DNA from: Xenococcaceae cyanobacterium MO_188.B32
GTDB taxonomy: Bacteria > Cyanobacteriota > Cyanobacteriia > Cyanobacteriales > Xenococcaceae
Assembly (NCBI GenBank): GCA_030065635.1
Contig: JASJDJ010000019.1
Location: forward strand, 1-48,239
Reading direction: 5' to 3'
DNA: 48,239 nt
This document shows, piece by piece, positions 26,778 to 35,855 of this stretch. The translations under genes were made by a program, and so were the position numbers. Below the pieces are notes generated by a model. It was not told the origin of the DNA and ran no database searches. It saw only the letters and a program-made list of their open reading frames with translations. The first letter of the stretch is position 1, and each line of letters opens with the position of its first letter.

Positions 26778-27854
26778 TTATTTATGGTTTGGCAGATTAG
26801 ATTGCTGACTCAAGTTAGCGCGATCGTGGGGTTCGAGGAGATTATCGAGATCGGGTCCTAAAGGAATTATACCCCCTGGATTGAGGGGAAACAGATTACC
26901 ATAATAGTCTTGTTTAACACTCTCTAAGTCACAAGTATCCGCAACCCCAGGTAATTGGTATAAATCTCTGAGATATGCTCCTAAATTAGGATAGTCTTGA
27001 ATTCGGCGACGATTACACTTGAACAGACTATAGTAAACAATATCGAAGCGAAACAAAGTAGTAAATAGGCGTACATCTGCCAAGGTTACTGTATCGCCAC
27101 ACAAATATCGGTTTGCTTCTAGTACCTTGTCAATTTCGTCAAGAGTAGCAAAAAGTTCAGTGCAAGCTTGTTCATAAGCTGCTTGAGTTTGGGCAAAACC
27201 ACAACGGTATACGCCGTTATTGACAGTAGTGTAGATTTGATCGTTCCAGCGATCGATTTGTGGTTTTAATGATTCAGGATATAAATCCAGATGGGGATTT
27301 TTAGCCAATTCATTAAACTGAGAGTTGAGCATGACAATAATCTCGGCACTCTCATTATTAACTATAGTTTTAGTCTGACTATCCCATAAAACAGGTACTG
27401 TAGAGCGTCCGTTGTAGCCTGATTGAGCTAACTGATATAGTTCTGGTAGTGTACGACAGTTTTCTTCGGGAGTGTCAAAAACCCAGATCCCCTCATCTCC
27501 AGAAGGAGAGACAACAGAGACTGAAATAACATCTTCTAATCCTTTGAGTGTCCTTACCACTAGAGTACGATGCGCCCAAGGACATCCTAACCCTACATAA
27601 AGACGATAACGCCCTGAAGTTGGTGGATAAAGGTTATCTTTTTCTGTGCCGACAAAATTTCTAAACTGACTGGCTGGGCGAACATATGCCCCTGAAGAAT
27701 TTTTAGGTGCCAGTTTGGACATCATTATTTTCCACTGGGTTGTCCAAACAAATTTGCCTAATCTGATAATAAAGGAAGCAGGAAGAGATTTACCTTTACT
27801 TTTGTTTTGGGAAATATTTTTGGTTTGGATGGGATCGGAAGAAGATGAGGACAT
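26778..27854 (-). CDS. Glutathionyl-hydroquinone reductase (Xi-class GST)
   Basis: I choose the ATG at 27854; the longer GTG start at 27881 adds nine residues without a binding site. The catalytic motif is VGLGCPWAHRTLV (C91 in this numbering), typical of YqjG/ECM4 Xi-class GSTs, which reduce glutathionyl-(hydro)quinones with glutathione. The thioredoxin-like N-domain has STVPVLWDSQTKTIVNNESAEI. The helical C-domain has RYLCGDTVTLADVRLFTTLFRFD and ends near PGGIIPLGP, both diagnostic. Likely role: detoxifying quinones. It stands next to the eroded region. Confidence 0.9.
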   Translation of the reverse strand: MSSSSSDPIQTKNISQNKSKGKSLPASFIIRLGKFVWTTQWKIMMSKLAPKNSSGAYVRPASQFRNFVGTEKDNLYPPTSGRYRLYVGLGCPWAHRTLVVRTLKGLEDVISVSVVSPSGDEGIWVFDTPEENCRTLPELYQLAQSGYNGRSTVPVLWDSQTKTIVNNESAEIIVMLNSQFNELAKNPHLDLYPESLKPQIDRWNDQIYTTVNNGVYRCGFAQTQAAYEQACTELFATLDEIDKVLEANRYLCGDTVTLADVRLFTTLFRFDIVYYSLFKCNRRRIQDYPNLGAYLRDLYQLPGVADTCDLESVKQDYYGNLFPLNPGGIIPLGPDLDNLLEPHDRANLSQQSNLPNHK

Positions 27855-28016
27855 AGGAAAAAAAGAGCGATCGCCAAGCACAGAACTAACTATCTTTCTA
27901 TTTTTGCACAGGGTTAAGAAACAAAGCTCGCTACTCGTGAGTGTATTACTTGTTCATGGAGATTATCATCACTAGAACTAATTTTCAGTTGTTTGTGAAA
28001 AAGTAGAAAAACCTAT

Positions 28017-28398
28017 TTATAGAAAAGCTGGGTCACACAACCGTATATAAATATCCCGTTTCTCGTCCAAAAAGGCTCTTCGACCATGCATAATCCTAGT
28101 ATTATCGACCATTAAAATATCGCCTTTTTTCCAGCTAATTTCTGCCGTTATTTTTTCAGCAATTTCATTTAGCTCAGACATAATTTCATCGTCAATCTCT
28201 GAACCATCTTCAAAGGATACGATCTTTGGGGACATGCTCTTCGCTGGAAGTAAGCTATTAATATAGACCATCAGACTGAAACAGGTTAACAATCGATTCT
28301 TGATTGAGATCGAAAATACTCACATTGTCAGCATTGATAACTTGTTGGCCAACTGTTTCTGACAAAGGCTGTGTATGGATTTGTGTAACTATTTTCAT
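28017..28398 (-). pseudogene. TauD/TfdA-family dioxygenase remnant (internal deletion, frameshift)
   Basis: Two pieces of one Fe(II)/2-oxoglutarate dioxygenase gene remain. The N-terminal piece starts at ATG 28398 (MKIVTQIHTQPLSETVG... to LFQSDGLY) and stops after about 46 codons. The C-terminal piece in another frame (about 28017-28280) holds FEDGSEI and WKKGDILMVDNTRIMHGRRAF, with the distal iron-ligand His and the 2-oxoglutarate Arg. The middle of the enzyme, including the HxD motif and roughly 150-200 residues, is missing, so it cannot be active. Confidence 0.75.
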
Positions 28399-28520
28399 TA
28401 TTATCTTTAATCTATAACTTGGACAAGTACTCTTGAAAACTATTGAGAACATACTTTTAGGTACTTCCCAAATATTGTAATTTGGTTGTGGCGATGCAGA
28501 ATTGCTTTAAAGAGTAATCG

Positions 28521-29722
28521 TTAGCTAAGCAAATCTGGTTCTTGATTCACAATCATGTCATAAAGAGGCTGAAAACTCAACCAGCCAATGGGTGCAGAGC
28601 CAATCTGACTATAGGTCAAACGAGCTATTTCAGGTTCAATCAGTACTGGGTTTCCCGCTGCTTCTGCCAGGAGTTGGGCTTGGCAGGAGCGCTCCATAGT
28701 GATAAACCACCAAGCAGCTTCGTCTACTGAATTGCCAACGGTTAGCAATCCGTGGTTACGGAGTATAATTGCCTTTTTTTTCTCAAGAGTGGTAGCAATG
28801 CGCTTGCCTTCTTCAATGTTGAGTACCACTCCAGTATAGTCATCGAACAAGACATGGTCTTCATAGAAAGCACAAGCATCCTGAGTAAGTGGGTCAAGTA
28901 AGCGTCCTAGAGTTGACCAAGTTTTGCCATAAAGTGAATGGGCATGGGCAACCGCATTCACATCGGGTCTGGTTTGGTGGAGCTGGAAATGGATAGCGAA
29001 AGCAGCCGTATTTACAGGTTTGTTCCCTTTCACCACTTCCCCCTTATGGTTGATTAGCTCTGTCGGCGGGAAGCCCCACACCGTAATCTTCGATTCGGTG
29101 TGTGGATGAAAGCCGACGCAGGGTTTATCGGTCATGGGTTTACACTTTTGAAACAAAAACTTTGTATAGCAAGGGTTCTAGACGTTGTATAATGCTTTTG
29201 TTCCGACGTGAGGTGAGAATAGCCTCATCGGACAAATGTACCTAGAAAAGAAAATAGACATGGGTTGTGAACCAGAATTCTTGGGTTTATCCTTGGGAAC
29301 GTAAAAGTCTATTGGGATACCAAGTGCGTAGTAGTTTTTCATAATCTCTACAAAAACAGGGGCTGGGCGTGTACCTCTGTATAAAACGCGGTAGTGGGAA
29401 AGACAACCGAGTACCACGAACGAAGTCTCTCTCTTTCAATCTGAAGGACTGGAGAAGCCCAGACTGTACCGCTTGCGGTCAGTGTGGGTTACGTCACTAG
29501 TAGGTCTGATACTCGAATATGACCAAAGTACATCCCTAAAGGGTTAACCCAGAAATGATCGGAAAATTCAGGGTCACGGACGGTTATGTGTCCGGCAAGT
29601 CCTTCATCGAACCCGTAGCGAGCGAACAGACGGAATGCAGCGGCTAAACGCTGTTGGCGGTGACATCGCTCATCTTCTACGCTCTCAAATGTAGGTATTG
29701 TGGGAAAGTTTAATTTTGGCAC
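28521..29722 (-). pseudogene. Class II aldolase/adducin family gene, split by an insertion
   Basis: The N-terminal part (29722 to about 29498; LAAAFRLFARYGFDEGLAGHITVRDP...NPLGMYFGHIRVSDLL) and the C-terminal part (from about 29057; LINHKGEVVKGNKPVNTAAFAIH...AHAHSLYGK...ILRNHGLLTVG) are consecutive pieces of one class II aldolase-like protein. Joined at DLL/LINHKG, they give the uninterrupted family sequence. About 440 bp of foreign DNA lies between them and introduces stops. The downstream ORF beginning at 29156 starts inside the insertion, so its first 33 or so residues are not native. Confidence 0.85.
29058..29497. mobile_element. Non-autonomous palindrome-ended insertion (IS200/IS605-like)
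   Basis: This roughly 440-bp segment interrupts the aldolase gene. Read on the minus strand, one end carries an imperfect palindrome CCCA-C-ACTG-ACCG-CAAG-CGGT-A-CAGT-C-TGGG. The other end has nested arms GTCGGC...CACACCG / CGGTGTG...GCCGAC, like the end hairpins of IS200/IS605 elements. There are no terminal inverted repeats or target duplications, as expected for that family, and no transposase. A reading frame of 79 codons inside is probably not a gene. The family assignment is inference. Confidence 0.6.
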
Positions 29723-29756
29723 TGATTCATCTCAACTAAAAAATGAGCTAATTTAA

Positions 29757-29829
29757 ATAGTCAATTAGTATCCCAGAATAATATACCAAGTATTACATTA
29801 GCAATTAAGATTTTAGTCCGTCTCCAGAA
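29757..29829 (+). repeat. Degenerate copy of the CoaBC-like gene's 5' region
   Basis: 73 bp aligned without gaps to 30529-30601 with about 11 mismatches (roughly 85% identity). The copy includes the upstream sequence and first codons of the CoaBC-like gene, but its start ATG has become ATT and the fourth codon TGG has become TAA. It is a dead duplicate. Confidence 0.85.
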
Positions 29830-29842
29830 AATCGTCCTTAAG

Positions 29843-30400
29843 TTAGATTAAACCTGCTTGCTGAAAAATTTGTTGCGGAGTAATTTCTAATTCAGGAAAT
29901 AAATCATCATCTATAGCTGCTTTTCCTTTGAGAGTTTTCGGTAATTTATCGGGATAAAAAATAGTAATGCTTTGGGCTTTGGTATCTATCAGCCACACTC
30001 TAGATACCCCTGCTTGAAGATAATCGACCGATTTCTCCGCTAAATCTCCAAATGTTTGTCCAGGGGAAATAATTTCTATAACTAACTCTGGTGCGACTGG
30101 GCAGGCTTCATCTAACATCCAATCTGCGCTCAATCTTGCGAAAGAAATATAAGTTATATCTGGTACGGGAACCCAATCTATTTCATTTCTCTTAAGAGTT
30201 AGTGCCCACTCTGGTTCTACTCTACCTCTATTTTTTGCCCAGGCATCCAATAATAGCAATAAAGTTTTTTGCAGCCTAGAGTGAAAAAATTTAGGAGACA
30301 TTTTAGGAATGGCTTTACCATTTACAAGTTCGCAAGGGCGATCGCCTTCTGGAAGATTGAAGAATTCTTGCAGGGTTAAATTCTTGGTTGATGTCAGCAT
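29843..30400 (-). CDS. Uma2 family endonuclease-like protein (DUF820)
   Basis: 185 residues of the Uma2/DUF820 family, a PD-(D/E)XK nuclease fold greatly expanded in cyanobacteria. Family blocks are LTLQEFFNLPEGDRPCELVNGKAI, VPVPDITYIS, the core APELVIEIISPGQTFGDLAEKSVDYLQAGVSRVWLID (the E-x-S motif and catalytic strand), and the closing IFYPD. Cellular role unknown; the family often spreads by transposition or recombination. The gene lies between two copies of a 73-bp repeat, which suggests it arrived with a local rearrangement. Confidence 0.92.
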   Translation of the reverse strand: MLTSTKNLTLQEFFNLPEGDRPCELVNGKAIPKMSPKFFHSRLQKTLLLLLDAWAKNRGRVEPEWALTLKRNEIDWVPVPDITYISFARLSADWMLDEACPVAPELVIEIISPGQTFGDLAEKSVDYLQAGVSRVWLIDTKAQSITIFYPDKLPKTLKGKAAIDDDLFPELEITPQQIFQQAGLI

Positions 30401-30528
30401 ACTTTTAAGTCGATACCTATCAATATCGTATCAATTGCTTAACGCTTAATGGCGATCGCCCAGTTCTTTTGTTCTTTGGCTAGTTTTATCTCTGGATATC
30501 AGTTGTTTACTACAGGTCGTCTCAATAT

Positions 30529-30601
30529 ATAGTCAACTAGTAGCCAAAAATAATATATCGAGTATTCCATGAGCAATTGGGATTTTAGTCCGCCTCCAGA
30601 A
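30529..30601 (+). repeat. 73-bp repeat, functional copy at the start of the CoaBC-like gene
   Basis: Counterpart of 29757-29829. It contains the leader and the first 11 codons of the intact gene at 30569. The two copies are direct repeats 772 bp apart with the Uma2 gene between them. Confidence 0.85.
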
Positions 30602-31819
30602 TCAGATTTAGGCGATCGCGAAGTACCCTTAGATGGTACTCATCTTCAGCACAAACCTATCGCCTTACTAGTTACTGGTAGTATTGCAGCGATGAAAGCT
30701 CCCCTTCTTGCCCGCGCTTTGCGTCGTCAGGGGGCGGATGTGGTTGCTTTTGCCTCCCCAGAAGCTTTACGCTACACTACCATCGATACTTTGGAATGGA
30801 GTACTACTAATCCTGTAGTTACCAAGCTAACTGCTGCTGCGGAACATTTGAGTGATGATAATCCCTTTGCTGCTTATCTCGTTGCCCCTGCTACCTATAA
30901 CACTATCAACAAAATGGCTTTAGGGATCGCCGACGGGGTAATTACTTCTGCTTTAGGATCGGCAATTGGACGAATGGAGAGAGGAAAAACCCAAATTTTA
31001 GTCGTACCTACTATGCACGGTAGTTTACATAATTCGATTTTGACTGAATCCCTCAATAAGTTACAAACCATGGGAGTGCATATCGTACCACCTCGCATAG
31101 ATTACGGAAAAAATAATCTTCCTGACGAAAAAGAGATTGTAGCTGAAGTTTCCCGTGTTGTCAGTCGATCGCCATTAAAAGGAGTTTACATTATGGTAAC
31201 GGGAGGAGCTACGCCCGTACCCATTGATAATGTTCGCCGTATTACTAATCGCTTTACGGGTAAATTGGGCATTGAAATTGCCCATGAATTGTATCTTCGT
31301 GGAGCAAATATTTGTTTAATTCATGGACAAGGCAGATATTTGCCTCCTAGCTATCTTCCCCACCAAATTATTAGTACCTACCAAGAATATCGCACCAAAG
31401 TAAGCGAGGAATTACAACAACATCCCTATCGTGTTGGTATTTTTTCTGCTGCTGTGGCTGACTATCAACCAGAACAAATTTTTCCTGGCAAAATTCCTAG
31501 TGGTGGGGTATTGAAAACTATTAATTTAATTCCTACTCCCAAAGTCATTCAAGAAGTCAAAAATAATTTTCCTGAATTATATATGGTGACTTTTAAATAT
31601 CAAGAAAATATCAGTCATGAAGAGTTAATTAATATAGCTCAAGCCAGATTAAAACAAGGCTACCCTCTAGTTGTGGCTAATAGAGGAGAAGAACGAGGCA
31701 TTCATGGCGAACAAGTTGCTTATTTTGTTACCAAAAAAGATAACCCACAACAAGTTATCAGCAAAAAACAAATCGCGATCGAGTTATCTAATTACTTAGA
31801 AAAAACCATTAATAATTAA
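30569..31819 (+). CDS. CoaBC-like flavoprotein / phosphopantothenate-cysteine ligase fusion
   Basis: 416 residues. The N-terminal half is a CoaC-type flavoprotein (ALLVTGSIAAMKAPLLARAL; EHLSDDNPFAAYLVAPATYNTINKMALGIAD, which keeps the active-site His). The C-terminal half is CoaB-like (MVTGGATPVPIDNVRRITNRFTGKLGIEIA; FSAAVADYQP; VVANR). In E. coli Dfp the N-domain also has PxMNxxMW and a reactive cysteine. Here the first motif reads PTMHGSLH, and the whole CoaC half contains no cysteine. So decarboxylation of phosphopantothenoylcysteine by the standard mechanism is doubtful and this may be a paralogue. The ATG start is well supported by the alignment. Confidence 0.8.
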   Translation: MSNWDFSPPPESDLGDREVPLDGTHLQHKPIALLVTGSIAAMKAPLLARALRRQGADVVAFASPEALRYTTIDTLEWSTTNPVVTKLTAAAEHLSDDNPFAAYLVAPATYNTINKMALGIADGVITSALGSAIGRMERGKTQILVVPTMHGSLHNSILTESLNKLQTMGVHIVPPRIDYGKNNLPDEKEIVAEVSRVVSRSPLKGVYIMVTGGATPVPIDNVRRITNRFTGKLGIEIAHELYLRGANICLIHGQGRYLPPSYLPHQIISTYQEYRTKVSEELQQHPYRVGIFSAAVADYQPEQIFPGKIPSGGVLKTINLIPTPKVIQEVKNNFPELYMVTFKYQENISHEELINIAQARLKQGYPLVVANRGEERGIHGEQVAYFVTKKDNPQQVISKKQIAIELSNYLEKTINN

Positions 31820-31845
31820 ATACTCATTACTTTTGCGTAGCGATA

Positions 31846-32208
31846 CTAAACTATCTTTTCATCGATAGAAACCAAAAAACAACCATGAATACGCCAACTA
31901 TAATCTTTTTGCTGTTTCATGATGTAAACAGCTTGCACTAATTCTCCTCTTTCATCCATTAAGACAACTATCTGGGCAGGATAATAATCGATAGTTGTAA
32001 ACCCGCGAAACATGACCGATCTGGGACGATAAACTGCTGGATAACTTTCTTTTACCATGGTCATAAAATTATCTGGCGTTCCAAACTGTTCTTGGATCGC
32101 TTCACTGGCAATTGCAAAAGCTTCTACAGCATCATCTCTTTGAAAAGCATTAATCTGCTTTTCGATTATTTTGCGAATTGCTACTTTATCGTTTTCCGTA
32201 ATGTACAT
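31846..32208 (-). CDS. DUF4864 domain-containing protein
   Basis: 120 residues, soluble, of the DUF4864 family related to the NTF2/SnoaL fold. Blocks are VAIRKIIEKQINAFQRDDAVEAFAIASEAIQEQFG, FMTMVKESYPAVYRPRSVMFRG and WRIHGCFL near the end. Function unknown. Convergent with the CoaBC-like gene. Confidence 0.85.
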   Translation of the reverse strand: MYITENDKVAIRKIIEKQINAFQRDDAVEAFAIASEAIQEQFGTPDNFMTMVKESYPAVYRPRSVMFRGFTTIDYYPAQIVVLMDERGELVQAVYIMKQQKDYSWRIHGCFLVSIDEKIV

Positions 32209-32425
32209 AGCTTTAACCCAAATACTCTTAATAAATTTAGCAGTTTAATGTAAAAAATTTTTTAAAGAAATATTCAAGGAAAAATGAATTAATAAAAATC
32301 TTGCTTAAAATTTTAATTCTCTGACTTTTTAAACAAATGACACATGAGAAAAACTCTATAGTTATAAAAGCTGAATCTCACGAACCCTAATATCTTTTTT
32401 TTACTTTTAATTCTGACAATTAACT

Positions 32426-33292
32426 TTAACCTTTAACTGCACCTGCTGTTAATCCTTGGACTATTCGGCGTTGAAATAACAGTACCAAAATAACTAGAGG
32501 TAAAGTTCCTAAAATTGTAGCAGCAGCGATCGGTCCATAGGGAATGTCAAAAAGCGTTGCACCTCCTAATTGTGCTGTAGCTACAGGAATAGTTTTCATC
32601 GTATCTCTTGTGATAAAAGTAAGAGCAAAAATATACTCATTCCAAGCAAAAATAAAAGTCAAAATTCCTGTTGTCACTAAGGCTGGTAAAGTCATTGGTA
32701 GAACAATTCTAAGTAACATAGGAATTATTTTATATCCATCGATTTTAGCTGCATCTTCTAAATCTTTAGGTAGTTGCTGGAAAAAACTTCGCATCACTAA
32801 AATAGTTAGAGGCAGATTAATAGCAGTATAAGGAATAATTAAAGCAAGATAATTGTTGCCCAAACCAATAGCTTTAACTATTTCTAATAAGCCTAAAAAT
32901 AATAAAACATAGGGGAATAAAGTAACTATTAAAATCCCTGCTAAAATAATATTTTCCCCAGGCAATTTTAATCTAGTTAAAGCATAAGCTGCTGGAGAAC
33001 CAAGAGTCAAGCATAACAGGGTAGAAATAATGGCAACTAAGGCACTATTTAAAATATAAAGAATAAAAGGGCGACGTGCAAATAATTCTAAATAATGACT
33101 AAAAGTAAAGCGGGTAGGAAAATAAACTGTAGGAATGGCAGAAATATCTGCATTGACTTTCAGCGAGGTCAGAACTTGCCAAAGAATAGGTGCTAAAAAA
33201 AAGCTAACTATAAGTACTAAACTAATCCAGAGAATAATTTGTTTGGTATTTATAGCCGATTTTTCTTTAGTGCGATCGCGCAATGTTGCCAT
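32426..33292 (-). CDS. Carbohydrate ABC transporter permease, MalG type
   Basis: 288-residue inner-membrane permease with six predicted helices and the cytosolic EAA loop (EDAAKIDGYKIIPMLLRIVLPM, about residues 185-206) that contacts the ATPase. The N-terminus is short, as in MalG/UgpE. It is the last gene of a three-gene unit (binding protein, MalF-like, MalG-like) with a 41-bp gap to the previous gene. No ATPase gene is present, as in cyanobacterial glucosylglycerol/trehalose importers, where ggtA is separate. The substrate, likely an oligosaccharide or compatible solute, is inferred. Confidence 0.9.
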   Translation of the reverse strand: MATLRDRTKEKSAINTKQIILWISLVLIVSFFLAPILWQVLTSLKVNADISAIPTVYFPTRFTFSHYLELFARRPFILYILNSALVAIISTLLCLTLGSPAAYALTRLKLPGENIILAGILIVTLFPYVLLFLGLLEIVKAIGLGNNYLALIIPYTAINLPLTILVMRSFFQQLPKDLEDAAKIDGYKIIPMLLRIVLPMTLPALVTTGILTFIFAWNEYIFALTFITRDTMKTIPVATAQLGGATLFDIPYGPIAAATILGTLPLVILVLLFQRRIVQGLTAGAVKG

Positions 33293-33333
33293 AATATTTT
33301 TAGGTATTAGGGATTAATTATTCGACCATCAAG

Positions 33334-34227
33334 CTAACTTACTCTCAATCTTTTTAAGAACAAAGAAGTAATAGCTACTGCTGCTATTAATAACAAAAAT
33401 GTAACTACCACTAAAGCTGCACCATAACCAAAATCTAAATAGCGCATCACTGTGGAATATATATAAATAGAAACAGTTTCTGTTGCTCCTGCTGGCCCTC
33501 CTCCAGTCATAACTTGTACCAAATCAAAAACACCAAATGCTTGGGCAAATCTGAATAATAAAGCAATCAAAATTTGGGGCATTAATAGGGGGAGAGTAAT
33601 CTGTGAAAAACTTTGCCAGGGATTAGCTCCATCCATAGCATGAGCTTCATATAAATCTTGAGGAATAGATTGTAACCCAGCCAATAAAATAATACTAATA
33701 AAGGGGGTCGTTTTCCAGACATCAGCAATAATTAAAGCTGTCATTGCCAAAGCAGGAGAACCAAGCCAATTAATCCCTATGTCGATTACTCCTAGACGCT
33801 GTAAAATGTCATTAACCACACCATATTGGTCGTTAAAAATCCACGCCCAAGCTAGCCCCATAACTGCGGTCGGTAATGCCCAAGGAATAATCGCAATCGT
33901 TCTTACAACTCCTCTACCACGAAAAGATTGATTTAAAACTAGAGCAATACCTAAACCAAGAATTAATTCGAGAACGACACTAATAATAGTAAAGATAGCA
34001 GTATTCCCCATACTTTGCCAGAAACGCCCATCGCCTAGCATCCGTAAGTAATTAGTTAAGCCTGAAAACTCTGGTTGTAATTGAGTTCCTAAATTTTCAG
34101 TAAATAAACTCAACCAAAAAGCACGGGCGATGGGATAAATAAAAACTAAAGCCAAAACCAACAAAGCAGGAATTAATAGTAACCATCCTATTAATTTTTC
34201 TCTTCCATCCAAACTGTCATTACTCAT
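33334..34227 (-). CDS. Carbohydrate ABC transporter permease, MalF type
   Basis: 297-residue permease with the N-terminal helix LIGWLLLIPALLVLALVFIYPIARAFWLSLF typical of UgpA/MalF proteins. The permease domain carries an EAA loop (YEAHAMDGANPWQSFSQITLPL). It pairs with the MalG-type subunit downstream. The spacer upstream contains heptamer repeats that run up to the stop of the binding-protein gene. Confidence 0.9.
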   Translation of the reverse strand: MSNDSLDGREKLIGWLLLIPALLVLALVFIYPIARAFWLSLFTENLGTQLQPEFSGLTNYLRMLGDGRFWQSMGNTAIFTIISVVLELILGLGIALVLNQSFRGRGVVRTIAIIPWALPTAVMGLAWAWIFNDQYGVVNDILQRLGVIDIGINWLGSPALAMTALIIADVWKTTPFISIILLAGLQSIPQDLYEAHAMDGANPWQSFSQITLPLLMPQILIALLFRFAQAFGVFDLVQVMTGGGPAGATETVSIYIYSTVMRYLDFGYGAALVVVTFLLLIAAVAITSLFLKRLRVS

Positions 34228-34236
34228 AAAACAAAT

Positions 34237-34278
34237 TTATTACTTATTACTTGCTACTTGCTACTTGCTACTTGCTAC
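34237..34278. repeat. Heptamer tandem repeat TTATTAC/TTGCTAC in an operon spacer
   Basis: Six in-phase heptamers: TTATTAC twice, then TTGCTAC four times without error. The array ends within the stop codon of the solute-binding protein gene (34275-34277) and fills most of the 47-bp spacer to the next gene. TTGCTAC is the reverse complement of the GTAGCAA unit at 6788. Confidence 0.85.
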
Positions 34279-35582
34279 TTACTCCTCAATAGTCTTCTCG
34301 TCTCTTCTGCTGCTGCCTTCATAGCTGCTTCTGGACTCATTCTGTCTGTAAGTGCTGCACTTAAATAACGTTGTAAAATATCAGAAGCCTGAGCATATTG
34401 AGCGATCGGCGGACGTAAAGCGGAATTTTGAACTACAGATAATAATTTAGGATAATAATTGTACTTAGCAACTATTTCGGGATCGTTAAACAGAGATGTA
34501 CGACTGGGTACATAACCAGTAGCTAAAATATATTCTCGTTGTGAATTCTCACTGCTAAAAAATTCAATCACTTGCCAAGCTGCATCTGGATGTTTAGTGC
34601 TTTTAGAAATACCTAATCCCCATCCTCCCTGGGTAGCACCACTATCTTGACCCACAGCATGAACCATTGGTTTAATACTATATTTACCGGCAATGGGAGA
34701 ATTTAAAGCTGAACTATATACGTAAGGCCAATTTCGCAGAAAAACTGCTTTTCCATTTTGAAATAGACGACGGGTTTCATCTTCTGCGTATGTAGTCACA
34801 CCAGGGGGAGCAATTTTTTGCTCGATAGTAGTACGCAAAAATTCCACTGCTTTAATTGCTTCTGGTTTATCTAAGCCAACTTCTAAGGTTTCTGCATCTA
34901 CCCAAAACGCGCCATGACCTTCAAGTATCTCGACAAACATGGCAGCTAAACCTTCGTACTGCTTACCTTGCCACACATAACCCCATTCGGCCAATCCTTG
35001 TTGTTGTAAATCCTGAGAAATTTGAATTAATTTGTCAAAAGTTTCGGGAGGTTGGTATCCAGCTTGGGCTAATAAATCCTGGCGATAGTAAAGCATACCG
35101 GCATCAGAACGAAAAGGAATACGATATAGTTTTCCCTGATACATTCCCCCTTGAATATCTCCAGTTAAAAATTTATCCTTCTCTTGCTCGGATAAACGAT
35201 CGGATAAATCTAATAACCATCCTGCTGCTGCAAATTTGGGAGTCCAGACAATATCCATATAAACTAAGTCATAAGGAGAATTGCCTAACAAAAAAGAAGC
35301 AGTATATAAATCTTCTACTTGATTGCTATCGCTAGGTGCTTCAATGACTTCCAGATTAATATGCGGATATTTTTGATTAAATTTGTTGACTAGGGGTTGC
35401 CATTGCTGAGCTTCATCAGCCCTCATCAGCGTTTTAATTTGAACTGGTTGCTGAGAAAATACTGGTAGGAGCGAAAATGGCAGGAGAGACAAAAATAGCC
35501 CAATAAAAAGCAAAAAACTATATATTTTTGCTTTTTGGGCAGTAAATCTAGTTATCTTAATTAAAAAATTAGTAAGACTCAT
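34275..35582 (-). CDS. Sugar ABC transporter solute-binding protein
   Basis: 435-residue cluster B (MalE/UgpB-like) extracellular binding protein. A signal sequence lies at about residues 1-44 (ending near PVFSQQ), followed by VNKFNQKYPHINLEVIEAPSD, DLVYMDIVWTPKFAAAGWLLDLSDRL and GAVFLRNWPY-like text typical of the family. It delivers a sugar or compatible solute to the permeases encoded downstream. The architecture resembles the glucosylglycerol/trehalose system (GgtB) of other cyanobacteria, but ligand residues cannot confirm it. Confidence 0.9.
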   Translation of the reverse strand: MSLTNFLIKITRFTAQKAKIYSFLLFIGLFLSLLPFSLLPVFSQQPVQIKTLMRADEAQQWQPLVNKFNQKYPHINLEVIEAPSDSNQVEDLYTASFLLGNSPYDLVYMDIVWTPKFAAAGWLLDLSDRLSEQEKDKFLTGDIQGGMYQGKLYRIPFRSDAGMLYYRQDLLAQAGYQPPETFDKLIQISQDLQQQGLAEWGYVWQGKQYEGLAAMFVEILEGHGAFWVDAETLEVGLDKPEAIKAVEFLRTTIEQKIAPPGVTTYAEDETRRLFQNGKAVFLRNWPYVYSSALNSPIAGKYSIKPMVHAVGQDSGATQGGWGLGISKSTKHPDAAWQVIEFFSSENSQREYILATGYVPSRTSLFNDPEIVAKYNYYPKLLSVVQNSALRPPIAQYAQASDILQRYLSAALTDRMSPEAAMKAAAEETRRLLRSK

Positions 35583-35855
35583 TGCTATCCCCTACCAAAA
35601 ATAGAGTAATTACCAAAATAATAGTTTACTTGTATGGAAGTTACGTCGTTAAGACAAAATAAGCAACTCTTTAGTCATCTTCAGAGACTAAGTATAAATA
35701 ACTACGTTAAAATAAGAAGAAAAAAAACTTCGGTATTTACACTAATGTGTCAAAAGACTGGAAATAGTAATATTTTATCGTGGCAAAAGTTAATTAACTC
35801 TTACTAGCTACGATATTCTTAAATTTTATTTAATTTGTATTTCCTCTTGCTCCAC
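35583..35855. other. Intergenic region upstream of the binding-protein gene
   Basis: Left part of a 454-bp gap between divergent genes; AT-rich. It must hold the promoter of the transporter operon, but I see no clear boxes. A 20-codon frame at 35745-35807 has no binding site. The terminator-like hairpin that follows has no upstream plus-strand gene, which leaves room for a small RNA. Confidence 0.4.

Noticed and set aside
29178-29417. 79-codon minus-strand frame inside the aldolase insertion
   Set aside because: No recognisable domain and no binding site; it lies wholly within a non-autonomous element.
34856-35335. 159-codon plus-strand frame
   Set aside because: Antisense to the well-supported solute-binding protein; sequence looks like a reversed coding frame with no domain.
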